A stretch of 6,484 nt of DNA, from assembly GCA_900550545.1 (NCBI GenBank), contig URSS01000070.1, forward strand, positions 1 to 6,484, read 5' to 3'. The notes under the pieces were generated by a model that worked only from the letters and a program-made list of their open reading frames with translations, made no database searches and was not told the origin of the DNA. Shown in pieces: positions 1-6,077 of this stretch. The stretch comes from an uncultured Lachnobacterium sp. (GTDB lineage Bacteria; Bacillota; Clostridia; Lachnospirales; Lachnospiraceae). Position numbers and translations under genes: made by a program. Position 1 is the stretch's first letter, and the number at the start of each line of letters is the position of its first letter.

Positions 1-1
1 G

Positions 2-241
2 TTATTGGCAGGTTGCGGTACCAAGCAAACGACGCCTCAAAGCCTATCCCTGAAAGAGGCGTTCGGTGACAAGTTCCTTGTTGGCGTAGCATTGAACACC
101 CGGCAGGTAGCCGGTAAAGACAGTGCGGCAACAAGGCTCATCAAACAACACTTCAACTCTATCGTTGCAGAAAACTGCATGAAAAGCGTAAATATTCACC
201 CAGAAGAAGGCAGATATAATTTCGGTGGAAGAAGCAAATGA
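2..241 (+). pseudogene. GH10 endo-1,4-beta-xylanase lipoprotein, N-terminal fragment
   Basis: The reading frame enters from the left edge. It begins with the end of a lipoprotein signal peptide: Leu-Leu-Ala-Gly-Cys at positions 2-16 is a lipobox, so the mature protein would be lipidated on that Cys and held at the cell envelope. Then come KEAFGDKFLVGVALNTRQ and VAENCMKSVNIHPEEGRYNF, which match the start of the GH10 TIM barrel in Bacteroides/Prevotella xylanases. The ENxMK-like segment is the family's substrate-subsite region. These enzymes hydrolyse internal beta-1,4 bonds of xylan. Family similarity stops at the Phe codon at 221-223. Only five foreign codons follow before the TGA at 239-241. 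Both catalytic glutamates would lie further on and are absent, so the piece cannot be active. It is visibly GC-richer than the DNA to its right. The family call is confident; whether it belongs on the same chromosome as the rest is doubtful. Confidence 0.85.
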
Positions 242-428
242 TAAAAAATTGGCTTTTGAAAGAGTTCATTTTGATGTGTTATTTTCAGGAGATGATTGGA
301 AAGGATCTGAAATGTATTTGCGAACAGAAAAAGAACTTTCTAAATATGGAGTTGTGGTTGAGTATATCCCATATACAAAAGGAATAAGCACGAGCAAATT
401 AAAAGAAAAAATAAGTCAGAGTTTATGA
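225..428 (+). pseudogene. TagD-like glycerol-3-phosphate cytidylyltransferase family, C-terminal fragment
   Basis: This frame opens abruptly at the join with the xylanase fragment and encodes about 67 residues. The motifs are the C-terminal half of the cytidylyltransferase superfamily: EEANDKKLAFERV, then FDVLFSGDDWKG (the conserved GDDW loop), then YTKGISTSKLKEKI, which corresponds to the RTxGISTT nucleotide-binding signature. Intact members are about 130-140 residues and carry the catalytic HxGH motif near the N-terminus; that half is missing. Such enzymes make CDP-activated sugar alcohols (for example CDP-glycerol) for teichoic acid or capsule synthesis, which fits the polysaccharide co-polymerase downstream. 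The GTG at 225 has no ribosome binding site and is only the first in-frame codon past the join, not a real start. The stop codon lies inside a perfect inverted repeat (422-441). The exact substrate cannot be told from this half. Confidence 0.8.
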
Positions 429-441
429 GGTAACTCATAAA
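422..441. repeat. 8-bp perfect inverted repeat spanning a stop codon
   Basis: The arms TTTATGAG (422-429) and CTCATAAA (434-441) are perfect reverse complements around a GTAA tetraloop. The left arm contains the TGA stop of the cytidylyltransferase fragment. There is no U-tract after the hairpin, so it is not a standard Rho-independent terminator. It could be an mRNA 3'-end stabiliser or a protein-binding palindrome. Confidence 0.6.
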
Positions 442-449
442 TGTACTTA

Positions 450-471
450 ATTATACGAAAAATTGTATAAT
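450..471 (+). promoter_or_regulatory. Possible -10 box inside a 7-bp dyad (operator-like)
   Basis: ATTATAC (450-456) and GTATAAT (465-471) form a perfect inverted repeat with an 8-nt spacer. The right arm contains a consensus TATAAT at 466-471. No good -35 box sits 16-18 nt upstream. A dyad overlapping a -10 box is the usual geometry of a repressor operator. No substantial gene starts just downstream, so the controlled transcript may be the remnant at 658-828 or the large gene from 855. Confidence 0.3.
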
Positions 472-522
472 GGAAATAAATCATGAGTGCACATTTTATC
501 ATATATATCATCTAAGTTTGAG

Positions 523-549
523 CCATAGCAGTCGGAAATAATGCTATGG
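523..549. repeat. 8-bp stem-loop in the AT-rich spacer
   Basis: CCATAGCA (523-530) and TGCTATGG (542-549) are perfect reverse complements with an 11-nt loop. Only a weak T-run (ATCATTTT) follows on the plus strand. It could be a poor terminator for transcription arriving from the left, or a leader structure. Confidence 0.45.
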
Positions 550-657
550 ATCATTTTGGGGATTAATAGGAGTTTTTTACAATTTTGGCACATAATTATA
601 TTTCTGTATGTTGTGTAAAGCATTGAAAAATAAGGGTTTTTGATGCTAAACGTATAA

Positions 658-828
658 AAGGAAAATGCTACGACGATTGAAGAAACAGCAATCAAATTGG
701 CAGAATTATACGAATTGGATTATGTAGATAATTTTTTCATTGTGGAGAAACGGCTTTTAGATGTACTTAGAAAAAATAAGAAGCAGCTAATGGTTGTGCG
801 CGATAGGCAGGATATTTGCATGGGCTGA
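658..828 (+). pseudogene. Remnant of an unrecognised small gene
   Basis: After an in-frame TAA at 655-657 the frame stays open for 56 codons to a TGA at 826-828. The translation has normal protein texture, including AIKLAELYELDYVDNFF and VEKRLLDVLRKNKKQLMVV: amphipathic, probably helical and basic. It contains no ATG or GTG near its start. The neighbouring frame just upstream (627-658, KIRVFDAKRIK) reads as a plausible continuation if one G of the AAAAGGAAAA run at 655-664 is an insertion, so I suspect a frameshift. The stop lies 26 nt before the start of the large solenoid gene, the spacing expected of an operon partner. I do not recognise the family. It may be the tail of a companion gene of the solenoid protein, or unrelated debris. 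Confidence 0.35.
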
Positions 829-833
829 CGTTC

Positions 834-857
834 AAAGGGGAGAAAATAATATTTATG
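834..857 (+). promoter_or_regulatory. Shine-Dalgarno deciding the start of the large gene
   Basis: AAAGGGGAG at 834-842 is followed, after 12 nt, by ATG at 855-857. The spacing is somewhat long but workable. An in-frame TTG at 816 would add 13 residues; it has only a purine-rich stretch ending about 4 nt upstream, and those residues would be read across this Shine-Dalgarno sequence. ATG 855 is therefore preferred. Confidence 0.55.
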
Positions 858-3800
858 GAAAATGACATTACAAATCTTGTTCAATCTATGATCACCGGCG
901 GAGTCCGAGGCGCATTGGGCGAACTTGCAATTAGGGGAATCGATGAAGCGCGGTTTATTCAGATGTTTGTTGAGGCAGGAGAGAATGTTGCCGGATATGA
1001 ATATTACAAGACGGAAGAGAATGAACTTCGTGCGCGTGTCTTTGACATGGAAAGTATGACGACACTTGCGAAGATGATGCGTAGCATCGATGATTTCTCA
1101 TGGATGGATGCCTTGGAGAAGGAACTGGATCATATGCTGGAGGGACTTGATGAGAGTAATCGTGAGAATTGTAAGAGACATTTTATGAAAATCATTGAAA
1201 CTTCGATCATGCGTAATGAGCCTGACAAGTATGGACGCTCTTTGTTGATGGATACGCATAGCGAGGTGCTTGGTATACGAGGAGAAGTCCAAAATCTTAC
1301 GATGGGAATGCAGATCTTGTTGGACGAGCAGCAGCGAAGAAATCAGGAAGAGCGCCTACATACCAGACAGGAGAGGAGCGAGAATCGCGAACCTTATATT
1401 TATCGGCAAGTGGATCAGACAGAATCCAAGTTTTATATACCGAGTTGGAATTTGAAGTATCAGGATGTGCGGTGGAAACATGGAATGAAGCCAGAGGAGC
1501 GCAAGGACGATATTTTGATGCTGACGGAGGCATGGAGTAAGGAACGGGCAACATACCCGCATTGGTATATTCCACCCTATGAGGTGTGTACGGAGTTGTC
1601 GAATAAGACATCAGAGGTCGGACTATTGCAGTGCCATACAGGGATTGATATTGATACGATGTTTGCATTTTGCTATGAACTGGTGTGGCGTTATGAGAAA
1701 AGTATGAATTCTTATTCGGACTATGAAGTGCGAAATATTTACAAGATATGGAAATCTTATGGCGAAAGTCTTGCAACGTGGGACAAGGAAGAACTTTTTG
1801 ACAAAAGAGGGGAGTTACTTGCAAAATGGTTTGATGTTGGTATGGCGTTGCTTCGTGAATATCGGGAAGCAGGCATGGATTCGGAATGGGATATGGTCTA
1901 TGATCTGTTGAAGCCGTATGCACAGTATCGGTGGCATGGAACACAGATTCTTCAAGTAGAGAAGGTGAAACAGGCGCTTTTTCATATGGATATTCCAGCA
2001 ATGCGCAGATGTTTGGGACACTGTAAATTGGACAAGACAGATTATGAGTTGCGATTGCAGGTGTTGGGAATCCGTGTGGAGTTGGATGAGGCGGAAGCGG
2101 TTCTTGACGAATTGCAGCGTCTGATACAGGAGATTCGTCAGGCGGGCGTGGAACAACCGGAAAATTATCTGTACTATATGTCATTACAGGCTTGCGCGTT
2201 ACAGTTGTATGCACTATGCGCGCAAGGTGTGTGGAATCATATGGGTGTGTACGAGGCACAGCAGGAGACGATTAATCTTATTGAGGACGAAATTGAGCAT
2301 TACAAAGAAGTGTTTGATTGGTCGATGTGGAAAAATCGGACATCAGATGGTTTGCTTCGGTGGCATGTGGATAAGTATGAGGAAAAAGAGGCATTTGGTT
2401 TAAATTGTGAACTTCATTCGTTAGGGGTTGGTACCAATGGATGTATGAGTGCGTATCGGTTTTATCGTTTGGTGGATCGGCTGGCGCTGCCGATGAAATG
2501 TCAATACGTTACGTTGCTTGGAGAATGGGAACATCCATGGATGGAGGCTGTGCTGGAAATAAACAATTTTCTGGGTGTGTTCTTGTTGTGTAATGCGTCG
2601 CGAAAAAAGACAATCGAGACGTTAGTGGACAGGGAGTATCTGTCTGTGCTATCGAATGAGGATGCGAAACGGATTGTACCGAGACTGATTCACGCTTTTT
2701 CCAGAAATCTGGATGAGATTGAGGACAGGGAAGGTGTACCAGGCGGGATACTTGCGCAGATTTTGGGCAATATGCCGGAACTTCTGATTCGGTTTATGAC
2801 ACGTTGTCCGGAAGAAAACCAAGGTGAGGCACTTCGCATGCTGAAAGCGCTGATGGAGAAAGAGGCGTTGCCGGTTTCTTTCCCAATGGCGTTACTTTGT
2901 ATGGGGATTACACAGCAGGTGTCGGAGCGGATCAAGGCGCAGATGCTGGATGAGATGTTGCAGACTGCAATAGTGGAACACAAGACGCTGCATGGACATG
3001 GAGATGGCATGGATCTCTTTGCTTGTTATTTTAAGAAGAAAGAACTGGGACCATTGAAAGAGTTGTGCGTGGTGCACCCTGCGACGATTGCAAAGCTGCT
3101 TGAGATTCCACTGGAGTATGGATACGTCTGGCAGACGAAAGTGTTGCGATTGGAGATTCTTGATTCTATGGGACTTTTGAATGAAGAACAGAGGCAGGGA
3201 TATGCGAAACTGATATGGAATTTTGTTGGGGAGAATGGACTTCCTAGGTTATCAAATATGCATGTATTTGCGTTTGAAAATATGCCATGTATAGATGTGC
3301 ACATTCCGGCACGTTCCGTAAAGGGGTGGTTTCTGTCGCAAAGTATGGCGGCACAGTTTGAGGATGAGCAAGGCTGCAAGCTTTCATTACAAGAAATTCC
3401 ATATTTAGATGAACTCATTTTAGTGTGCGATAATATGGAGCGTGGATATTGGAGCAGTGAAGAAGCAGATTGTCTGCTGACTGGAATTCAGGATTACTGG
3501 GATATTCTGAAAACAAAGATGTCCCTATCATTAATAGGAAGTGTGGCGAGGGATGAGTACAACTATCGGGCGCAAAGAATGCTTCAGTGTATGGCGGCAG
3601 TTGTTCGTAATGCGGGAACAGTACCTTCTGAGTGTGGAGAAAATTTACAGAGGATGATTGCGGAAATGCAGACACTGGATCTAAGTACGAAGGAGCTGGA
3701 GGTTGAGCTCGGAGACAGTGAAGAGCTTGCAAGGCAGATTATTCTGGAGATGCGTTCTTCAGACCGACAGTTGACGGTTGGTGCACTGATAGCTGCATTT

Positions 3801-4196
3801 CATTATATTGTGGCACATCCGGATCAGGTGTATGCGCAAAAGATGCTGGATGAGATTTTAAACCTTCTGTGCTATTGCAAGATGCCGGGATTGATTTCGG
3901 CAGCATGGACTTTGCATAATTTATTCTATGTAAAATGCCCGATTTTGCATGAGGAAAATCTTAGAAAAGTGGACGATTGCCTGCTTTTGCTTGCGGATGT
4001 GTTATATAAGAATACGGAAAATCGATTATCTTTTAAAGATGTTTTGCATATGCGCAAGGCGTGTGTTTCAATCGCATTTCAAATGCAGCAGTTGATCGGG
4101 GCTACGGAAGATTATGCTGGAGTACGGCGTTGGGAAGAGGTAGCCATCGATTCGGAAGAAATGAATGAGATCAAAGATGAATGGGTTTTTAAATAG
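855..4196 (+). CDS. Large helical-repeat (solenoid) protein, putative phage-defence sensor
   Basis: The product has 1113 residues and no signal peptide or membrane helix, so it should be cytoplasmic. Residues ~1-80 are a short helical N-terminus. Residues ~83-140 (from WMDALEKELDHML to RSLLMDTHSEV) resemble the adaptor-type helical domain placed before coiled linkers in bacterial STAND/SIR2 defence proteins. A charged, possibly coiled-coil linker runs to ~190. From ~193 to the end is an all-helical solenoid. Its first part (LTEAWSKERATYPHWYIPP; FAFCYELVWRYEKS; ALLREYREAGMDSEW; QALFHMDIPAMRRCLGHC) follows the pattern I recall from the C-terminal TPR-like half of SIR2-type antiviral proteins. 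I see no Walker A, Sir2, TIR, nuclease or protease motif. The role is inferred: a ligand-sensing scaffold that may need a partner effector. It precedes a polysaccharide co-polymerase with no terminator between. Coding status is certain; function is weakly supported. Confidence 0.9.
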   Translation: MENDITNLVQSMITGGVRGALGELAIRGIDEARFIQMFVEAGENVAGYEYYKTEENELRARVFDMESMTTLAKMMRSIDDFSWMDALEKELDHMLEGLDESNRENCKRHFMKIIETSIMRNEPDKYGRSLLMDTHSEVLGIRGEVQNLTMGMQILLDEQQRRNQEERLHTRQERSENREPYIYRQVDQTESKFYIPSWNLKYQDVRWKHGMKPEERKDDILMLTEAWSKERATYPHWYIPPYEVCTELSNKTSEVGLLQCHTGIDIDTMFAFCYELVWRYEKSMNSYSDYEVRNIYKIWKSYGESLATWDKEELFDKRGELLAKWFDVGMALLREYREAGMDSEWDMVYDLLKPYAQYRWHGTQILQVEKVKQALFHMDIPAMRRCLGHCKLDKTDYELRLQVLGIRVELDEAEAVLDELQRLIQEIRQAGVEQPENYLYYMSLQACALQLYALCAQGVWNHMGVYEAQQETINLIEDEIEHYKEVFDWSMWKNRTSDGLLRWHVDKYEEKEAFGLNCELHSLGVGTNGCMSAYRFYRLVDRLALPMKCQYVTLLGEWEHPWMEAVLEINNFLGVFLLCNASRKKTIETLVDREYLSVLSNEDAKRIVPRLIHAFSRNLDEIEDREGVPGGILAQILGNMPELLIRFMTRCPEENQGEALRMLKALMEKEALPVSFPMALLCMGITQQVSERIKAQMLDEMLQTAIVEHKTLHGHGDGMDLFACYFKKKELGPLKELCVVHPATIAKLLEIPLEYGYVWQTKVLRLEILDSMGLLNEEQRQGYAKLIWNFVGENGLPRLSNMHVFAFENMPCIDVHIPARSVKGWFLSQSMAAQFEDEQGCKLSLQEIPYLDELILVCDNMERGYWSSEEADCLLTGIQDYWDILKTKMSLSLIGSVARDEYNYRAQRMLQCMAAVVRNAGTVPSECGENLQRMIAEMQTLDLSTKELEVELGDSEELARQIILEMRSSDRQLTVGALIAAFHYIVAHPDQVYAQKMLDEILNLLCYCKMPGLISAAWTLHNLFYVKCPILHEENLRKVDDCLLLLADVLYKNTENRLSFKDVLHMRKACVSIAFQMQQLIGATEDYAGVRRWEEVAIDSEEMNEIKDEWVFK

Positions 4197-4198
4197 AC

Positions 4199-4226
4199 TT
4201 GAAAATGAAGTGAATGATTGTATTTT
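4199..4226 (+). promoter_or_regulatory. Candidate sigma-A promoter for the co-polymerase gene
   Basis: TTGAAA (4199-4204) and TATTTT (4221-4226) are separated by 16 nt, just after the solenoid gene's stop and about 57 nt before the next start. Both boxes are imperfect and the region is AT-rich, so chance is possible. With no terminator in the gap, read-through from the upstream gene is equally plausible. Confidence 0.3.
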
Positions 4227-4270
4227 GTTAATAAATGAAGTACAATAAAACAAGTTGAAAAAATAAAAAT

Positions 4271-4286
4271 GGAGAGTATACAAATG
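4271..4286 (+). promoter_or_regulatory. Shine-Dalgarno that moves the start to ATG 4284
   Basis: GGAGAG (4271-4276) lies 7 nt before the ATG at 4284-4286, an ideal arrangement. The earlier in-frame ATG at 4269 overlaps this element and has no ribosome binding site of its own, so the protein most likely starts at 4284. Confidence 0.8.
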
Positions 4287-5687
4287 GAAAATCAAGTGAG
4301 AGAAATATCCCTTCGTCATTTATTTTGGAAGGTAATCCTTGGATGGAAATGCCTGATCGTATGTGCGGTGCTTTTTGCCATATTGTTACCGGGTGTGAAG
4401 TATGCAAAGGATGCGCAGGCATACAAGGCGGCGCAACAGCCACAGAATGATGCACAGGAAGTCACCTTTACAAAGGATGAACAGCAGCAGATTGATGATG
4501 TCAAGAGCCTGCAGGTTTTATTGGACAAGAATAGTGCATATATGCAGAATTCGATTTTGATGAATATTGATCCGTATCAGGAACATGTGTTGGAACTGCA
4601 GTATTATATTGATTCGGATTATACATACAACTATTCCAAAGATAACAAAAAGGATTACACTTCAGCAGTCACGAATGCTTATGTGGACTATGCTATCAAT
4701 GGATTGAATCAAAAAGAAATATGGGATGGCGTAAATACAAAGGCGGAGGATAAATATCTTGCAGAATTGATTTCCGCATCTTCTGATTCTGATAATACTT
4801 TTTCTGTTCGTGTTAAATATACAGATGAAAAGGGGCTGCAGAGTGTATCTGGGAAAATTCAGAAGGCTTTGAAAGCAAGATATGAGGATGTAGCGGATCG
4901 AATTGGAAGCCATAAGCTTGTGCTTGTATCTGAAAATTATCAGGTACAGACGGATTCGGATCTGGCAAGTTCGCAGGATACAGTGACCGGATTGATTAAA
5001 TCGTATCGTGAGCAGATTACAACGCTGACTTCTGCGATGACAGAGGATCAGTTGAAAGTAGTGGACGATGAGATGGAAGAGTCACAGGATGATGAAAGCG
5101 CAAATGCTGATGTGACAGTTTCGGCTCCGGTGCTCAGCAAGAAATATATTGTACTTGGCTTTGTGATGGGTGCGTTTCTTGCAGCATTATATCTGGTTTG
5201 TATGGCTGTGTTATCCAACAAGCTGCAGGAAGCGGAGGAATTGGTCCGCTTTTACAAATTACGCCAGTTTGGTGTATTGACACAGGACAAAGGGGCAAAG
5301 GGCCTTACCGGATTTTTACTCCGCCTGAAGTACCGTAACCAGAAGATTCTGACAGAAGAGGCTTCTGTGCAGCTGGCCGTATCTAATATTGAGTTATATT
5401 GTAAAAATGAAAACATTACAAAACTGTTCCTCACCGGATCTGAAATCGAAAGAGTGGACAAGCGTATCATCACAGGTATGGTTGATAGTTTGAACAAAAA
5501 AGGAGTCCAGGTTGTTTATGGTGAGAACATCTGCTATGATGCAGCTGCAATGCGTGAGGCGTCAGAGGCAGGCCATGTGGTATTGGTGGAAATCACAAAT
5601 GCATCCATCTATCAGGAGATTGAGAAAGAATTGCGTATGTTGAAAGACTGGAACGTGGATGTGATCGGATGCGTGGGTGTGGAATAA
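4284..5687 (+). CDS. Polysaccharide co-polymerase (Wzz/CapA-like chain-length regulator) with degenerate BY-kinase-like tail
   Basis: The product has 467 residues. A basic N-terminus leads to a first membrane helix (~17-38, WKCLIVCAVLFAILLPG). A large acidic extracytoplasmic region follows (~39-285). A second helix (~288-310, YIVLGFVMGAFLAALYLV) comes next, preceded by SAPVLSKK where Wzz proteins have their proline-rich motif. The cytoplasmic tail is ~311-467. This topology is that of polysaccharide co-polymerases, which set chain length and coordinate export of capsule or exopolysaccharide. The tail keeps the rhythm of a BY-kinase/ParA-type Rossmann fold (ASVQLAVSNIELYC; ITKLFLTGS; GVQVVYG; GHVVLVEITNAS; VDVIGCVGV). 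The Walker A position reads LTGSEIERVDKR with no GK[ST], and the DxDxR Walker A' is gone, so it should not bind ATP normally. A clear terminator follows. The start at 4284 is chosen by its ribosome binding site. Confidence 0.88.
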   Translation: MENQVREISLRHLFWKVILGWKCLIVCAVLFAILLPGVKYAKDAQAYKAAQQPQNDAQEVTFTKDEQQQIDDVKSLQVLLDKNSAYMQNSILMNIDPYQEHVLELQYYIDSDYTYNYSKDNKKDYTSAVTNAYVDYAINGLNQKEIWDGVNTKAEDKYLAELISASSDSDNTFSVRVKYTDEKGLQSVSGKIQKALKARYEDVADRIGSHKLVLVSENYQVQTDSDLASSQDTVTGLIKSYREQITTLTSAMTEDQLKVVDDEMEESQDDESANADVTVSAPVLSKKYIVLGFVMGAFLAALYLVCMAVLSNKLQEAEELVRFYKLRQFGVLTQDKGAKGLTGFLLRLKYRNQKILTEEASVQLAVSNIELYCKNENITKLFLTGSEIERVDKRIITGMVDSLNKKGVQVVYGENICYDAAAMREASEAGHVVLVEITNASIYQEIEKELRMLKDWNVDVIGCVGVE

Positions 5688-5709
5688 TAGAATATTATAA
5701 AGTTGTTTG

Positions 5710-5743
5710 GAGGAGCTGATGCAATACATCGGCTCCTCTTTTT
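5710..5743 (+). terminator. Rho-independent terminator
   Basis: The 5' arm is GAGGAGCTGATG (5710-5721), the loop CAATA (5722-5726) and the 3' arm CATCGGCTCCTC (5727-5738). They form a 12-bp stem with a single T-G wobble, followed by TTTTT (5739-5743). It lies 22 nt after the co-polymerase stop and should end its transcript. Confidence 0.92.
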
Positions 5744-5774
5744 GGAATAAATAATACTGTTTTATTAAAATAAC

Positions 5775-5803
5775 TTTACAAGGAAATGATGAGGCTATAT
5801 AAT
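5775..5803 (+). promoter_or_regulatory. Near-consensus sigma-A promoter
   Basis: TTTACA (5775-5780) and a perfect TATAAT (5798-5803) are separated by exactly 17 nt. It sits just beyond the terminator, so it begins a new transcription unit pointing rightward towards the AbiH remnant, with a leader of about 260 nt. Confidence 0.6.
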
Positions 5804-5891
5804 TAGATAATATATAGGAGAAAAGTACTAAAATGATGCGATGCAGTCACAATATTTTCTGGAAAACGTATTGATTACTTAGGTTTAGACA

Positions 5892-6020
5892 ATGAGAAGG
5901 ACAGTAGGTATTGTATTTATTGTTATTTGGGAGAGGGAGGTAGAACATAGTGAAAATTCAAGAGATAGGATAAAGGTATTGAAAATAGAGACTATATTGA
6001 GGGGATGTAGGCGCAAATAA
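5892..6020 (+). CDS. Possible 42-residue small protein, unrecognised
   Basis: The frame runs from ATG 5892-5894 to TAA 6018-6020. It encodes a basic peptide with a short hydrophobic N-terminal patch (TVGIVFIVIW) and an Arg/Lys-rich C-terminus (RIKVLKIETILRGCRRK). The only ribosome binding signal is a weak AGG about 9 nt upstream. It lies ~90 nt downstream of the promoter at 5775-5803. The hydrophobic stretch is too short for a confident membrane helix, and no family is recognised. An open frame of this length can occur by chance in such DNA. Confidence 0.15.
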   Translation: MRRTVGIVFIVIWEREVEHSENSRDRIKVLKIETILRGCRRK

Positions 6021-6061
6021 GTTATTAATTATTGGATTATAGATTTTAATATAAGTTGAAT

Positions 6062-6077
6062 GGAGAAACAAAAGATG
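6062..6077 (+). promoter_or_regulatory. Shine-Dalgarno of the AbiH remnant
   Basis: GGAG (6062-6065) lies 9 nt before ATG 6075-6077. The translation initiation site of the broken gene is therefore still intact. Confidence 0.6.

Larger units (their letters stand above)
429..657. other. AT-rich spacer without a supported gene
   Basis: Apart from the dyads at 450-471 and 523-549, this stretch has stops in all forward frames and only very short start-to-stop peptides (for example 11 codons from the ATG near 605). An open frame on the minus strand across 447-695 has no ribosome binding site or recognisable motif, and I regard it as a by-product of AT-rich DNA. The composition is much more AT-rich than the genes on either side. 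Confidence 0.6.
5744..6074. other. AT-rich region with promoter and short open frames, no secure gene
   Basis: Past the promoter there are only short open frames. A GGAG (5817-5820) precedes ATG 5833, which encodes just 13 residues (MMRCSHNIFWKTY) to the TGA at 5872-5874. A 42-codon frame runs from ATG 5892 to TAA 6018-6020 (MRRTVGIVFIVIW... to GCRRK), with a weak AGG at 5880-5882. A third frame, open from 5837 to TAG 5948-5950 without an ATG, includes RIDYLGLDNEKD. Its stop overlaps a GTG at 5950 that sits behind a GGGAGG but ends after seven codons. The overlapping scraps look like a decayed gene or a regulatory leader. None is recognisable. Confidence 0.45.

Noticed and set aside
447..695. 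Minus-strand frame of 82 codons in the AT-rich spacer
   Set aside because: It has no Shine-Dalgarno sequence or recognisable motif, it crosses both dyads, and it overlaps the coding-like plus-strand remnant.
816..854. TTG start giving a 1126-residue solenoid protein
   Set aside because: The extra 13 residues are read across the Shine-Dalgarno sequence at 834-842, and the TTG has no properly spaced ribosome binding site.
1161..1181. HEPN-like RNase motif R-x5-H (R103...H109) in the solenoid protein
   Set aside because: It is a single loose match in a charged helix. Spacing and context differ from the usual HEPN arrangement, and nothing else suggests a HEPN fold.
1297..2259. Long open frame on the minus strand inside the solenoid gene
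   Set aside because: It is rich in Pro, His, Thr and Ser with no family pattern, as expected for antisense of a well-coded gene. The plus-strand frame continues unbroken through it with convincing protein texture.
4269..4283. ATG 4269 as start of the co-polymerase
   Set aside because: It has no upstream ribosome binding site, and it overlaps the GGAGAG that serves ATG 4284.
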